In this document: positions 54,452 to 64,000 of the stretch, piece after piece
Layout of the letters: every line of letters begins with the position of its first letter
Numbering within the stretch: position 1 is the stretch's first letter
Assembly: GCF_036924595.1 (NCBI RefSeq)
Contig: NZ_JAZHRV010000001.1
Location: 7,219,501-7,283,500, forward strand
Length of the DNA: 64,000 bases
Origin: Bradyrhizobium algeriense
Lineage (GTDB): Bacteria > Pseudomonadota > Alphaproteobacteria > Rhizobiales > Xanthobacteraceae
Direction of reading: 5' to 3'
The notes under the pieces: model-generated
What the model was told of the DNA's origin: nothing
The model's input: the letters and a program-made list of their open reading frames with translations, nothing else
Databases searched by the model: none
Translations under genes and position numbers: made by a program

Positions 54452-56206
54452 CTAAAGCGGCAGTTCCGGCTCGCGCCGCGCATTGCGGCGGGCGTTCGTT
54501 CCGGCTGCCGTCGTCGCCGAGCGGACAAAACTCCAGCGGACCGAGGAGGCGTGGCGGGAATCCTGGCGGATCACGATCTGGGCGGTGCGGCGGGGGCCGT
54601 CATTGCCGGCCAGAAACACGCTGTCCTCGAGGTCGACCTTGTCGTCGAGCGCCTCGAAGGTCCAGACGTCGCGGTTGGGCAATACCAGCATGACGCCGCG
54701 CGCATCGCTGAGGCGGCTTGCCTTCACCGCGGGATGCAGGTGAAACCGCAGGGCAAAATCGGTCTCGGCGCCCTTGATGCGCGCCCCTGGCGCCGGCGAG
54801 ATGGTATCCTCGCCGTCGAGCCTGCCGCCGTCCTGAGAGATCATCAGCACGCGGCGGTGCACGACGCCGAATTTTGCAAGATACCCGTCATGGGACGTGG
54901 TCAGCAGATCGCCGTCGGCCATCGCCTCGCGGTAGCTTTCCACATTGGCCGGGCCGCTGACGACGGGCGCGCCCTGCAGCAGGCGCTTCATCGCCGACAG
55001 TTCGATGAACTGGCACGAGGACGTATCGTGATAGGTCAGGGTCGAATGCGCCGCGGTGCTGCGCGCAAAGCTGCGCCAATTGTCTCGGCCGGTCGAGGGC
55101 ATGCCGCAATTGACGACGATCCGGCTCGGTCCGGAAGACAATTCGAACGCGAGGCAACCGGCATGCGCTTCCTGGCTGACATTCGGCGACGGCGGCGGGC
55201 CGGTGTCCACGATGACGGTCGTCGCGCCGGCATCGAGGCGCTGGAAGCCGGTATACGGCATGTTCGCCATCGGTACGCCGTGGGTGTCGTCATAGGCGAG
55301 CAGGGTGGCCACCAGATCCGAAGGCGCGTTGCTCATGCCGTTGAACAGCGCAAAGCTGCCGTCGCCGTGACGGAAGAAGCGCAGCATCGGCATCATGCGG
55401 TCGATCGCATTCAAAAGCGCCGGCGGCGGCGCAATGTTGCGGGCGGCAAAGGTCTGCCGCAGCGGCAGCAAGTCGCTCAGCAGTTCGACCAGCGCGCCGG
55501 GATTGCGCGAGATGTGCCCGCCGTCGGGCAGGATCTGCCGCTGCAATTCGTCGGAAAGCCGTCGCGTGGCGGAACGGATGTGCCGCGCCTGATTGGCCAG
55601 GCACAGCGAGGCGTAGCACAGCGCGATCAGCACCTGCAGCCGCGGCACGCCGTCGGCGATGTCGAGCATCGCGTAGCGCAAATAGCGGATCTCGCGGGTC
55701 AGCCCGCGCAGATATTTGCGATAGAATTTTCCGTCGGTGTCGCCGAGCACCAGCGGCGCCTGCGACAACAGCGAGATCACGCGGCGCGCCAGCACGTCGG
55801 GGCGGCGTTCGAGCGGCCGCTTGCGCCCCGGGTTCGAGATCCAGTCGTCGACCAGCGAGCGGGCATTGGCGCGGGTCAGCGCGGTATCGGCGGCGCGCAG
55901 GTGGCGCAGCCAGCCGAAGCCGAGTAGCGCCACTTCCCAATCTTCCGAGGGCGGTTCGAGATCGAAGATCGAGCGGCCATGGCAGGTCACGATCTTGCCG
56001 GCGAACACGAAGCGGCCGGCATAGATCTCGGCGGCGCGGGTGGCGTCGGCGGTGCGCAGGTCGTGCGGCGCGATGGTCAGCCGGTCGGCGCGGCCGGGCC
56101 ACAGCCGCGACATCGCCACCGTAGCGCCGGTCGCCCGCGCGATCACGGTCCGCGCCGAGCGGCTCATGATAAGCGTCGAGATGCGTCTGCGTTGAGCGAC
56201 CGACAC
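54452..56206 (-). CDS. heparinase II/III-family protein
   Basis: The 584-residue protein has an N-terminal helical region (WLRHLRAADTALTRANAR, WISNPGRKR) and a C-terminal beta-rich heparinase II/III domain (NWRSFARSTAAHSTLTYHDTSS, HDGYLAKFGVVHRRVLMIS). The conserved tyrosine-histidine pair sits near HSTLTYHD. Such proteins cleave uronic-acid polysaccharides, but in alphaproteobacteria a copy beside purH and rsmB is common and its substrate is unknown. GTG 56206 has AAGG 6 bases upstream; ATG 56167 is the alternative. No classical signal peptide is seen. Confidence 0.85.
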   Translation of the reverse strand: MSVAQRRRISTLIMSRSARTVIARATGATVAMSRLWPGRADRLTIAPHDLRTADATRAAEIYAGRFVFAGKIVTCHGRSIFDLEPPSEDWEVALLGFGWLRHLRAADTALTRANARSLVDDWISNPGRKRPLERRPDVLARRVISLLSQAPLVLGDTDGKFYRKYLRGLTREIRYLRYAMLDIADGVPRLQVLIALCYASLCLANQARHIRSATRRLSDELQRQILPDGGHISRNPGALVELLSDLLPLRQTFAARNIAPPPALLNAIDRMMPMLRFFRHGDGSFALFNGMSNAPSDLVATLLAYDDTHGVPMANMPYTGFQRLDAGATTVIVDTGPPPSPNVSQEAHAGCLAFELSSGPSRIVVNCGMPSTGRDNWRSFARSTAAHSTLTYHDTSSCQFIELSAMKRLLQGAPVVSGPANVESYREAMADGDLLTTSHDGYLAKFGVVHRRVLMISQDGGRLDGEDTISPAPGARIKGAETDFALRFHLHPAVKASRLSDARGVMLVLPNRDVWTFEALDDKVDLEDSVFLAGNDGPRRTAQIVIRQDSRHASSVRWSFVRSATTAAGTNARRNARREPELPL

Positions 56207-56329
56207 GCCGTGCCTTGGTTAGGGAGGGAGGGGTATTCTGGCGAATCCTTTTAATCCGGAAACGCCGGGATGACACCATCTTGAAAACCGGCGAATCACC
56301 CCGAAGGGCGAGGAAATTCCAGCTTAAAA

Positions 56330-57679
56330 TCAGGATTTGACCAGGCGCGCCGCGTAAAATCCATCGAACCCGCCGAGCCGGGGGTCGGTATGGGGCAAAT
56401 GGCAGGGCAGGGTCCGTAAATCGCCGTTTGCGGTCACGATTTCGCTCAGCCCCGCGACCTCGCCCGCCTCGACCGGGGCCCGGCGCAGGCCGGATTCGGC
56501 GGCCAAAAGGGACGCGATCGCCTGTTCACCTTCCTCCGGCTCCAGCGAACAGGTGCAATAGACCAGCGTTCCGCCCGGCTTGAGCAGGCTGACCGCCCTT
56601 TGCAGCAATCGCTTCTGCAAAGCCGTCAATGCGGCAATGTCGGCTTCCTGACGCAGCCAGGCCACGTCGGGGTGACGCCGGATGGTGCCGGTGGAGGTGC
56701 AGGGCGCGTCCACCAGCACGCCGTCGAAGCCGCCATTGCCGCCACCGGGCCACTCGGCACCATCGGTCACGACGTCGTCGGCCTGCAGCGAAAGCCGCGC
56801 CAGATTGTCGCGCAGCCGCGCCATACGCGCCGGCGAGCGGTCGACCGCGGTGACGCGCGCGCCGGCTTGCGCCAGTTGCGCGGTTTTACCGCCGGGCGCG
56901 GCGCAGAGGTCGACAATGGTCTTGCCGCCGACGTCGCCGAACAACCGTGCCGGCAGCGCGGCGGCGGCGTCCTGCACCCACCACTGCCCCTCGGTGAAGC
57001 CGGGCAGCATGGTCACCGAACCCTGCAGCAAGGTGCGCACGGTGCCGGTCGGCAACGTCTCGCCGTGCAGGCGGCTCGCCCATTGTGCCGCGTCTGATTT
57101 CACGGTGATGTCGAGCGACGGCTCATAGCCGATGGCCAGCGCCATCTGCCGCGCCGTGGACTCGCCATACGCGCCGATCCAGCGCGCGAGCAGCCACGGC
57201 GGAATGTCGAGATTCTGCGATTTGACTTCGTCGATCAGCGGTTGCCCCTCGCGGGCGCAGCGGCGCAGCACCGCGTTGACGAGGCCGGCATATTTCGCCG
57301 CGCGTCGGTCCGATTGCACCAGCCGCACCGAGAGATCGACGGCGGCGTGATCGGGTACATCCATCCAGAGAATCTGTGCAGCACCGATCAGCAGCGCGCT
57401 TTGCGCGCGCGGCGCATCCGTCGGGATGCCGCGATCGAGCAGGCGCGAAAGCAAATGGCCGAGCGTGCCGAGCCGCCGCAGGATCGTCGCTACCAGCCGC
57501 CGCATCAGGGCGCGGTCGCGATCGGCCAGCGTCTTCAGGCCGGGATGCGCGCCGGCGCCGTCGAGCTGGTCGTCGAGGGTGCGGTGCTTGTGCAGTACGC
57601 CGTCGAGTATGTCAGCCGCGATCCGGCGCGCCGCGAGACCGGGCACTTCGGCAGGTACTGCGAATCGGGAAGGTGGCAT
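56330..57679 (-). CDS. rsmB: 16S rRNA (cytosine-967 C5) methyltransferase RsmB-like
   Basis: The protein has an N-terminal NusB-like domain (about 15-140) and a C-terminal SAM-dependent m5C methyltransferase. Motifs seen: VDLCAAPGGKTAQLA for SAM binding, DAPCTSTGTIRRHPD and the catalytic CTCSLEPEEGE. Both cysteines of the two-cysteine mechanism are present. The 449 residues match RsmB. It is upstream of the heparinase-like gene on the same strand. Confidence 0.92.
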   Translation of the reverse strand: MPPSRFAVPAEVPGLAARRIAADILDGVLHKHRTLDDQLDGAGAHPGLKTLADRDRALMRRLVATILRRLGTLGHLLSRLLDRGIPTDAPRAQSALLIGAAQILWMDVPDHAAVDLSVRLVQSDRRAAKYAGLVNAVLRRCAREGQPLIDEVKSQNLDIPPWLLARWIGAYGESTARQMALAIGYEPSLDITVKSDAAQWASRLHGETLPTGTVRTLLQGSVTMLPGFTEGQWWVQDAAAALPARLFGDVGGKTIVDLCAAPGGKTAQLAQAGARVTAVDRSPARMARLRDNLARLSLQADDVVTDGAEWPGGGNGGFDGVLVDAPCTSTGTIRRHPDVAWLRQEADIAALTALQKRLLQRAVSLLKPGGTLVYCTCSLEPEEGEQAIASLLAAESGLRRAPVEAGEVAGLSEIVTANGDLRTLPCHLPHTDPRLGGFDGFYAARLVKS

Positions 57680-57838
57680 GAATCAGCAATGTCTCGGAAA
57701 GCGGAAAGGTTCTGGCTCATGCCATTGGAATGAAAGCCTGCTTGGCATGCGAATATGCCAAATGTAAGAATCGCCACAGACAATTTCGCGAATGTGATGT
57801 CATCTGTGCGCCCATCCCTGTGCTAAGGGAGAATTGCG

Positions 57839-58048
57839 ATGACCGACAGTCCCTCATTTCCCGCGCAAACCGCGGAACGCAAGAAGCTGACGCCCGCCGC
57901 CGAGCGCGCGCTCGCCGAGGCCGAAGCCCGCCGCAAGGCCGCCGCGGCCAGCGCCACCCCGCAGCAGAAGGAGTTTCAGGGTCCGAAGGGCCTGGAACCG
58001 ACCCGCTATGGCGATTGGGAGCACAAAGGGATCGCGTCGGATTTTTGA
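57839..58048 (+). CDS. SDHAF4/DUF1674-family small protein
   Basis: The 69-residue protein ends in GPKGLEPTRYGDWEHKGIASDF-like sequence, the hallmark (positions about 48-69) of DUF1674, whose mitochondrial member SDHAF4 helps assemble succinate dehydrogenase by binding flavinated SdhA. The N-terminal two-thirds is a charged Ala/Glu/Lys helix. A good ribosome-binding site (AGGGAG) precedes ATG 57839. It stands alone, divergent from rsmB and away from sdh genes. Confidence 0.9.
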   Translation: MTDSPSFPAQTAERKKLTPAAERALAEAEARRKAAAASATPQQKEFQGPKGLEPTRYGDWEHKGIASDF

Positions 58049-58114
58049 GGCCCAAGGGAGCGCAGCGCAATGGGCCCTTGCCGGATTCCCCGACTCAGCC
58101 CTTAGTCGGGGAAT

Positions 58115-58714
58115 ATGTCCCCATACGAGAGAATAAATGCAGATCGGCCCACGCGCCGGGGTTCCTGGCGTCGCTGGTTTTCGGCGGCCCTGCCGTGGCT
58201 ATTCGTCCTCGGCGTCGCGGCGGGGACGATGCTGCCGGTGCGTGACTGGGTGCGGCGGTCGTTGCCGAGCTCAGCCGACAGCCAGGCCGCGCGCGATGCC
58301 GAGACCATCTGGAAGCGGGCCGGAAGGGCGGACGCGCGTCACGCCGTCGACGTCATCCGCACGATTGATGGAGACACGTTCGAGGCGCGGGTTCACTTGG
58401 AGCCGGGTCTCGATCTCAACACACGGGTGCGTCTGCGCGGCATCGACGCGCCTGAATTAAAGGCGTCCTGCCCGCAGGAATTGCAGTTGGCCGAGGCTGC
58501 GACCGGCGCTCTTCGCTCGCTGCTCGGGCAGGGCGATGTCGCGATCTTCAATATCGGGCCGGACAAATACACGGGCCGTGTCGTGGCTGATGTCGCGACG
58601 AGGCGAACCGCAAGCCTTTCGACAGCGATGATCGCGTCAGGCCATGCGCGCAGCTACAATGGTGGCCATCGCAACGGTTGGTGCGCGAACGCAAGTCAAC
58701 CGTTTGCGAAATAA
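58115..58714 (+). CDS. membrane-anchored thermonuclease-like (SNase) protein
   Basis: The 199-residue protein has one N-terminal membrane helix (about 23-42) and an SNase fold: IDGDTFEARVHLEP, RVRLRGIDAPEL with the catalytic arginine and glutamate, and DKYTGRVVADV with the second arginine. It should be a calcium-dependent nuclease facing the periplasm. The length between motifs is normal. It ends at a strong bidirectional terminator. Confidence 0.88.
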   Translation: MSPYERINADRPTRRGSWRRWFSAALPWLFVLGVAAGTMLPVRDWVRRSLPSSADSQAARDAETIWKRAGRADARHAVDVIRTIDGDTFEARVHLEPGLDLNTRVRLRGIDAPELKASCPQELQLAEAATGALRSLLGQGDVAIFNIGPDKYTGRVVADVATRRTASLSTAMIASGHARSYNGGHRNGWCANASQPFAK

Positions 58715-58742
58715 AAGAGCCGCGCGAACCGCGCGGCTCTTT
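58714..58742. terminator. bidirectional terminator between nuclease and L,D-transpeptidase genes
   Basis: AAAGAGCCGCGCG and its exact complement CGCGCGGCTCTTT make a 13-bp stem with a 3-base loop. The A and T ends give short U-runs on both strands. It sits between the two convergent genes. Confidence 0.85.
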
Positions 58743-58762
58743 GCATTCAGATCCGTGAGCAA

Positions 58763-59275
58763 TCAGCGCGTGACAGTCACCATCGTTCCGACCGGTACGC
58801 GTTGGTAGAGATCGGAGATGTCGTCGTTGAGCATGCGGATGCAACCGTAGGACACGAAGCCACCGACCGAACCCGGCACGTTGGTGCCGTGAATGGCGTA
58901 TTCGCCGCCGGCCAGCGTCATCGCCGCCACGCCCATCGGGTTGCGCGGCGAGCCGCCGGGAATGACGTCGGGCATCTCGGGCTTGTCGCGCCTGACTTCG
59001 CTCGGTGGCGACCACGCCGGGTTGAGGTACTTGCCGTCGATACGGGTGGTGCCCGCCCACTGCTTGCCGGCCTTGCCGACGCCGACCGGATAGCGCATGG
59101 CGCGGCCGGATTCGAGAACGAGATAGAGACGCCGCTCATGGGTCTTCACCACGATCGTGCCCGGCGCGTAGTCGCCGTTGATACCGACCAGTTCCGGCCG
59201 CGCTTGCGCGGCTGACGACATCACAACGCTCATACCAATGGTGGCGGCCAGCGCCACCGCAATTCTCATCAACAT
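58763..59275 (-). CDS. periplasmic L,D-transpeptidase (ErfK/YbiS/YcfS type)
   Basis: The protein from ATG 59275 (GGAG 6 bases upstream; a TTG at 59287 is possible) has 170 residues with a signal peptide ending near SSAAQA, and the YkuD domain with IHGTNVPGSVGGFVSYGCIRM holding the catalytic histidine and cysteine. These enzymes form 3-3 cross-links or anchor outer-membrane proteins to peptidoglycan. Unlike the Ldt-like protein at 14153-14722 this one is clearly exported. It is convergent with the thermonuclease gene. Confidence 0.93.
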   Translation of the reverse strand: MLMRIAVALAATIGMSVVMSSAAQARPELVGINGDYAPGTIVVKTHERRLYLVLESGRAMRYPVGVGKAGKQWAGTTRIDGKYLNPAWSPPSEVRRDKPEMPDVIPGGSPRNPMGVAAMTLAGGEYAIHGTNVPGSVGGFVSYGCIRMLNDDISDLYQRVPVGTMVTVTR

Positions 59276-59644
59276 GCCCAGCTCCAATCCGCCCGGCCAA
59301 TCAGGGCCCTCAAATGTCCTTTCAAGCCTTGGCTCACGCCTCTCGACCTAAACCTTGGCGCCTCACCGTCTCGCCCGCGCATCTTTAAGCGCGGGCGTTA
59401 ACCGGATGGTTTCCAACCGGCCTCGAGACGGGTTTCGCTGGGCGGAACAAAGAAAAAGTTCGGATTAAAGTAAATGACCTGAAAACAACACTTGGCGGGG
59501 AAGATGCGGGTCAAGGGGACTACCCGTCTGAGACGTTGTTAGTGGTCCGAGATCGGCGCAAACCCGCTAGCTTTCCGGAAGCTTGCTGATAGCATCCGAA
59601 GAGGGATAACGCCGAGAAGCACACGGTCTGCGGGTGGTGGGGTA
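59276..59644. other. gene-free stretch between L,D-transpeptidase and TIR genes
   Basis: About 370 bp, more AT-rich in the second half (near 59440-59600), which may hold the promoter of the TIR pair. No confident hairpin, operator or frame was recognised. Confidence 0.5.
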
Positions 59645-60061
59645 ATGCCGGAGAGACTAGTCTTCATAAGTCATGCCGGCGAGGACACCTGGATCGCCAA
59701 GCAAATAGCGCGGGAAGTCGCCGATTGTGGTGGGCGACCGTTCCTCGATCAAGCGGACATAGATATTGGCGCGGAGTTTGAGGACGATATTCGGAGCTTC
59801 CTGGACCAGGCTCATGAGCTGATCGTGCTATTTACCCCTTGGTCTCTTGACCGTCCGTATGTCTGGGCGGAGATTGGCGCTGCGTGGCTTCGCGGAATTC
59901 CCATTGTTGTGGTGCTTTTGGGGCTCACGCCTGCGGATTTCCAGAGCCGGCCCAATACGCCCGTGTTTTTGAAAAAGCGTGATATGCTGCATTTGAATCA
60001 GATCGACCAGTACCTAGATCAATTGCGCGAGCGCGTTGATGGAGGGCGCGATAATGGCTGA
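59645..60061 (+). CDS. stand-alone TIR-domain protein 1
   Basis: The 138-residue protein is essentially one TIR domain. FISHAGED at 7-14 is the first conserved strand and loop, and VWAEIGAAW carries a conserved glutamate (76) at the position of the NADase catalytic glutamate. Bacterial TIR proteins often cleave NAD+ or make cyclic ADP-ribose signals during phage defence. No other domain is attached, so a partner must sense the trigger if it works this way. Its 3' end overlaps the next TIR gene by 8 bases. Confidence 0.85.
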   Translation: MPERLVFISHAGEDTWIAKQIAREVADCGGRPFLDQADIDIGAEFEDDIRSFLDQAHELIVLFTPWSLDRPYVWAEIGAAWLRGIPIVVVLLGLTPADFQSRPNTPVFLKKRDMLHLNQIDQYLDQLRERVDGGRDNG

Positions 60062-60479
60062 CTCCCGGAACTTCGATGTTTTCATCTCGTATGCGCACAA
60101 GGATAGGACGTGGGCGTCAAAATTCGCCCACGAGCTTGAGGCGCACGGTGTGCATGCATGGTTTGACGAGGCAGAGATTGCAATCGGAGACCGGTGGTCC
60201 GAGAAGCTCGAGGAGGCTCTGCGCCAGACGCCCGTTATCGCCGTTTTGGTCAGTCAGGATTACCTCAGCAGCCCGTCGTCAGTATTCGAACTGGGAGCCG
60301 CTGTTGCTGGCAACAAGAAGATAATTCCTATCGTAACGCAAGAAATCGAACGGCCCTTGCTGCCATCCCTTCTCCGTGATCGGCGGCTGCTGCAGGAGAC
60401 ATCTCCGCAGGCTGCCGGAAAACTGGTCGCGGAAGTGGTCGGGAATCTGGCGTCCCATGGTCCGATCACGGCCGGTTAG
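60054..60479 (+). CDS. stand-alone TIR-domain protein 2
   Basis: ATG 60054 lies inside the end of TIR gene 1, with GGAGGG about 8 bases upstream, and gives 141 residues; an upstream in-frame start at 60036 adds 6. The protein has DVFISYAHKD at about 8-17, FDEAEIAIGDRW, and SVFELGAAV with the conserved glutamate (79). It is a different TIR subtype from protein 1, sharing little beyond the core motifs. Overlap of the genes suggests coupled translation and a hetero-complex, which is an inference. Confidence 0.85.
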   Translation: MADSRNFDVFISYAHKDRTWASKFAHELEAHGVHAWFDEAEIAIGDRWSEKLEEALRQTPVIAVLVSQDYLSSPSSVFELGAAVAGNKKIIPIVTQEIERPLLPSLLRDRRLLQETSPQAAGKLVAEVVGNLASHGPITAG

Positions 60480-60639
60480 AGCCTCGATCGGACGCTGAAA
60501 TATGCGGCGGCGATTCTTTCGGTTTCGCATTCACTTCAATGGCAGTCCGGCCTTCAGCACGTCACGCCGGACACGGCAATGAATGCTGCAGTGGCCGCGA
60601 CGAAGATGTAGTAGCACCAAGATCGCGGTCGCAGATCAG

Positions 60640-62592
<1,953 letters not shown>

Positions 62593-62962
62593 CTTTCCCT
62601 CCCACTCGTTACGGCCGGATATTTGGGCGGCCGTAAGTCGCCCTGATTGTTACAGCGATTATGCGTCGCGGGACGATGCCCGGACAAGGCGGAACGTGTG
62701 CGACCTTGGTCGGTCAGCCGGTTCCCGGCCTTGCTACGGATCAAAGTCGCATCATTTTGCGCGGGCCGGCTCAGGGCGAAATCAACGTTATCGCCGGAAT
62801 GGCACCCATGATCGGTATCTAATAACCGTTAATGACGGAATCGGGACTCGCAAAGCAGTTCATTACCCCCTAAATGGCCTCCCCGGGGCCGGACGGTCCT
62901 CCGGAACCAAGCCACAACAACGGGCATTGCCGGCAGACAGGCGGAGCAAGGCGATAACGGTC
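62593..62962. other. gene-free stretch between acs and topoisomerase genes
   Basis: About 370 bp between divergent genes. It should hold both promoters; no consensus element, operator or hairpin stood out. Short frames here are not supported. Confidence 0.5.
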
Positions 62963-64000
62963 ATGATGGATCAGCAGAGTTTCGAGGCTGCGCGGCCCGT
63001 TTCCGCCGATCCCGCCGTTGCATTGGCCGAAGCGCTCGGGCAACTGCCAAAGCCGACGCTGAAAGCGCCCGCGGCAAAGCCGCACATCGTTGTCAAAACC
63101 TCCGTCGCAGATCTGGCCGAGGAACTTGGCCTCAAGCTCGGCGACCAAAACGGGCTGACCATCCGCCGCGTCAAGCGCGGCAAGGGCTATTCATTCCATC
63201 GCGCCAACGGCACGCAGATCCGTCACGCCGGCACCATCCGCCGCCTACATTCGATGGCGGTGCCGCCGGCCTATCGCGACGTGCGCTATTCGGCCGATCC
63301 GAGTTCGCATCTGCAGGCCGTCGGCATCGATGCGGCCGGCCGCTTGCAGTACCGCTACCATGTAGATTGGGAAAAGGTCCGCGAGCAGCGCAAGGCGCAT
63401 CGCCTGGCGCGGCTGGTGGCGGCTTTGCCGAAGATCCGTCGCAAGGTCTCGGCCTATCTGTCCGGCGACGAGCCGACGCGCGAGTTCGCGCTTTCGGCGG
63501 TGATCGAACTGATCGCCCGCACCGCGATCCGGCCGGGCAACGAATCCTATGCCCGCCTCAACGGCACCCGCGGCGCCACCACGATGTTGAAGTCCAACGT
63601 CACGCTGGAAAACGACTGCTTCGTCCTGACCTTCAAGGCCAAAGGCGGCAAGGCCGTGCGCAAGGAATGCGACGCCGCCAAGCTGGTGCGCGCCATCGGC
63701 ATCCTGCGCACCGTGCCGGGCAAGCGCATGTTCCAGTATCGCGACAATTCCGGCAACGTTCGCACGGTCTCGACCACGACCGTGAATGCGTTCCTGCGCG
63801 AGATCGCCGGCATCAAGATTTCGCTGAAGGATTTCCGCACCCTGATGGCGTCAGCCGTGGTGCTGGAATCGCTGTCGCGGATTACGCCCGCAGCAAGCGA
63901 GCGCGGCCGCAAGAAGCAGGTGCTGGATGCGGTGCGCGCCGCCGCGGATGAGCTGTCGAACACGCCGGCGATCTGCCGCAAGAGCTATGTCCACGACACC
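62963..64000 (+). CDS. type IB DNA topoisomerase (poxvirus-like), 3' end cut by window edge
   Basis: An open frame runs without a stop from ATG 62963 (or 62966) to the window end, 346 codons so far. It has the bacterial topoisomerase IB features: an N-terminal domain with IRRVKRGKGYSFHRANG, VPPAYRDVRYSADP, then the catalytic domain with RTAIRPGNESYARLNGTRG, TFKAKGGKAVRK, LKDFRTLMASAVV, and the active-site tyrosine in CRKSYVHDT (about residue 342). This enzyme relaxes supercoils by a 3'-phosphotyrosyl link. Only the last residues are missing. AAGG lies 11 bases before the ATG. Confidence 0.92.
   Translation, partial: MMDQQSFEAARPVSADPAVALAEALGQLPKPTLKAPAAKPHIVVKTSVADLAEELGLKLGDQNGLTIRRVKRGKGYSFHRANGTQIRHAGTIRRLHSMAVPPAYRDVRYSADPSSHLQAVGIDAAGRLQYRYHVDWEKVREQRKAHRLARLVAALPKIRRKVSAYLSGDEPTREFALSAVIELIARTAIRPGNESYARLNGTRGATTMLKSNVTLENDCFVLTFKAKGGKAVRKECDAAKLVRAIGILRTVPGKRMFQYRDNSGNVRTVSTTTVNAFLREIAGIKISLKDFRTLMASAVVLESLSRITPAASERGRKKQVLDAVRAAADELSNTPAICRKSYVHDT

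Noticed and set aside
63367..63951. Alternative plus-strand frame inside the topoisomerase gene
   Set aside because: The uninterrupted frame from 62963 to the window end has all topoisomerase IB motifs, so the other frame is a shadow.

Overview
The window looks like a high-GC alphaproteobacterial chromosome of the Bradyrhizobium/Rhodopseudomonas group (order Hyphomicrobiales). The evidence is the conserved block mnmE-mnmG-rsmG-parA-parB-holA-lptE-leuS, alphaproteobacterial parS sites (TGTTTCACGTGAAAC core), two tandem glnK-amtB pairs, a CenR-like regulator, an SDHAF4-type small protein, and several families of the long intergenic palindromes common in bradyrhizobia. In many alphaproteobacteria mnmE-mnmG-rsmG-parAB lies near the replication origin, so this is probably origin-proximal DNA. 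No rRNA, IS element, integrase or CRISPR array was seen. The only RNA gene found is tRNA-Gly(GCC).

Region by region. 1-10.6 kb: tRNA-modification and rRNA-methylation genes, the parABS chromosome segregation locus with four parS sites, then holA, lptE and leuS on the minus strand. 10.7-22 kb: a diguanylate cyclase, a YggS-type PLP protein, a FAH-fold hydratase, an L,D-transpeptidase, a CenR-like response regulator beside a cyclic-nucleotide-binding protein, exonuclease III, a LolA-like carrier, FtsK and an aminotransferase. 22-27.7 kb: a decayed antitoxin/PIN-toxin pair, two glnK-amtB ammonium modules with a candidate sigma-54 promoter, and a GYF-domain membrane protein. 27.7-33 kb: TesB, a UbiH-like monooxygenase, a Trm112-like protein, a TetR gene divergent from a small membrane gene across a striking operator, a LON-domain protein and a CnoX-like thioredoxin. 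33.4-43 kb: tRNA-Gly, a DUF2235 hydrolase, a PQQ-type dehydrogenase with its dihaem cytochrome, and scattered metabolic genes. 43.1-47 kb: an accessory three-gene operon (small protein, gluzincin-type peptidase, metallo-beta-lactamase-fold protein). 47-59.3 kb: serine hydrolase, SDR, gamma-glutamyltranspeptidase, UMF1-type transporter, purH, heparinase II/III-like protein, rsmB, SDHAF4-like protein, a membrane-anchored thermonuclease and a second L,D-transpeptidase. 59.6-60.5 kb: two overlapping stand-alone TIR-domain genes. 60.6-64 kb: acs and the 5' part of a type IB topoisomerase gene that runs off the window.

The best candidates for undescribed biology are the peptidase/MBL operon at 43118-46960 and the paired TIR genes at 59645-60479. 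Both are compact, lack export signals and sit between housekeeping genes. Functions given for them are inferences from motifs. Also notable are the four parS sites (one inside rsmG), the duplicated TetR operator, an unexplained 14-bp inverted repeat at a DUF2239 promoter, the toxin-antitoxin remnant, and at least six palindromic repeat families. All calls come from reading the sequence; no database search was run.
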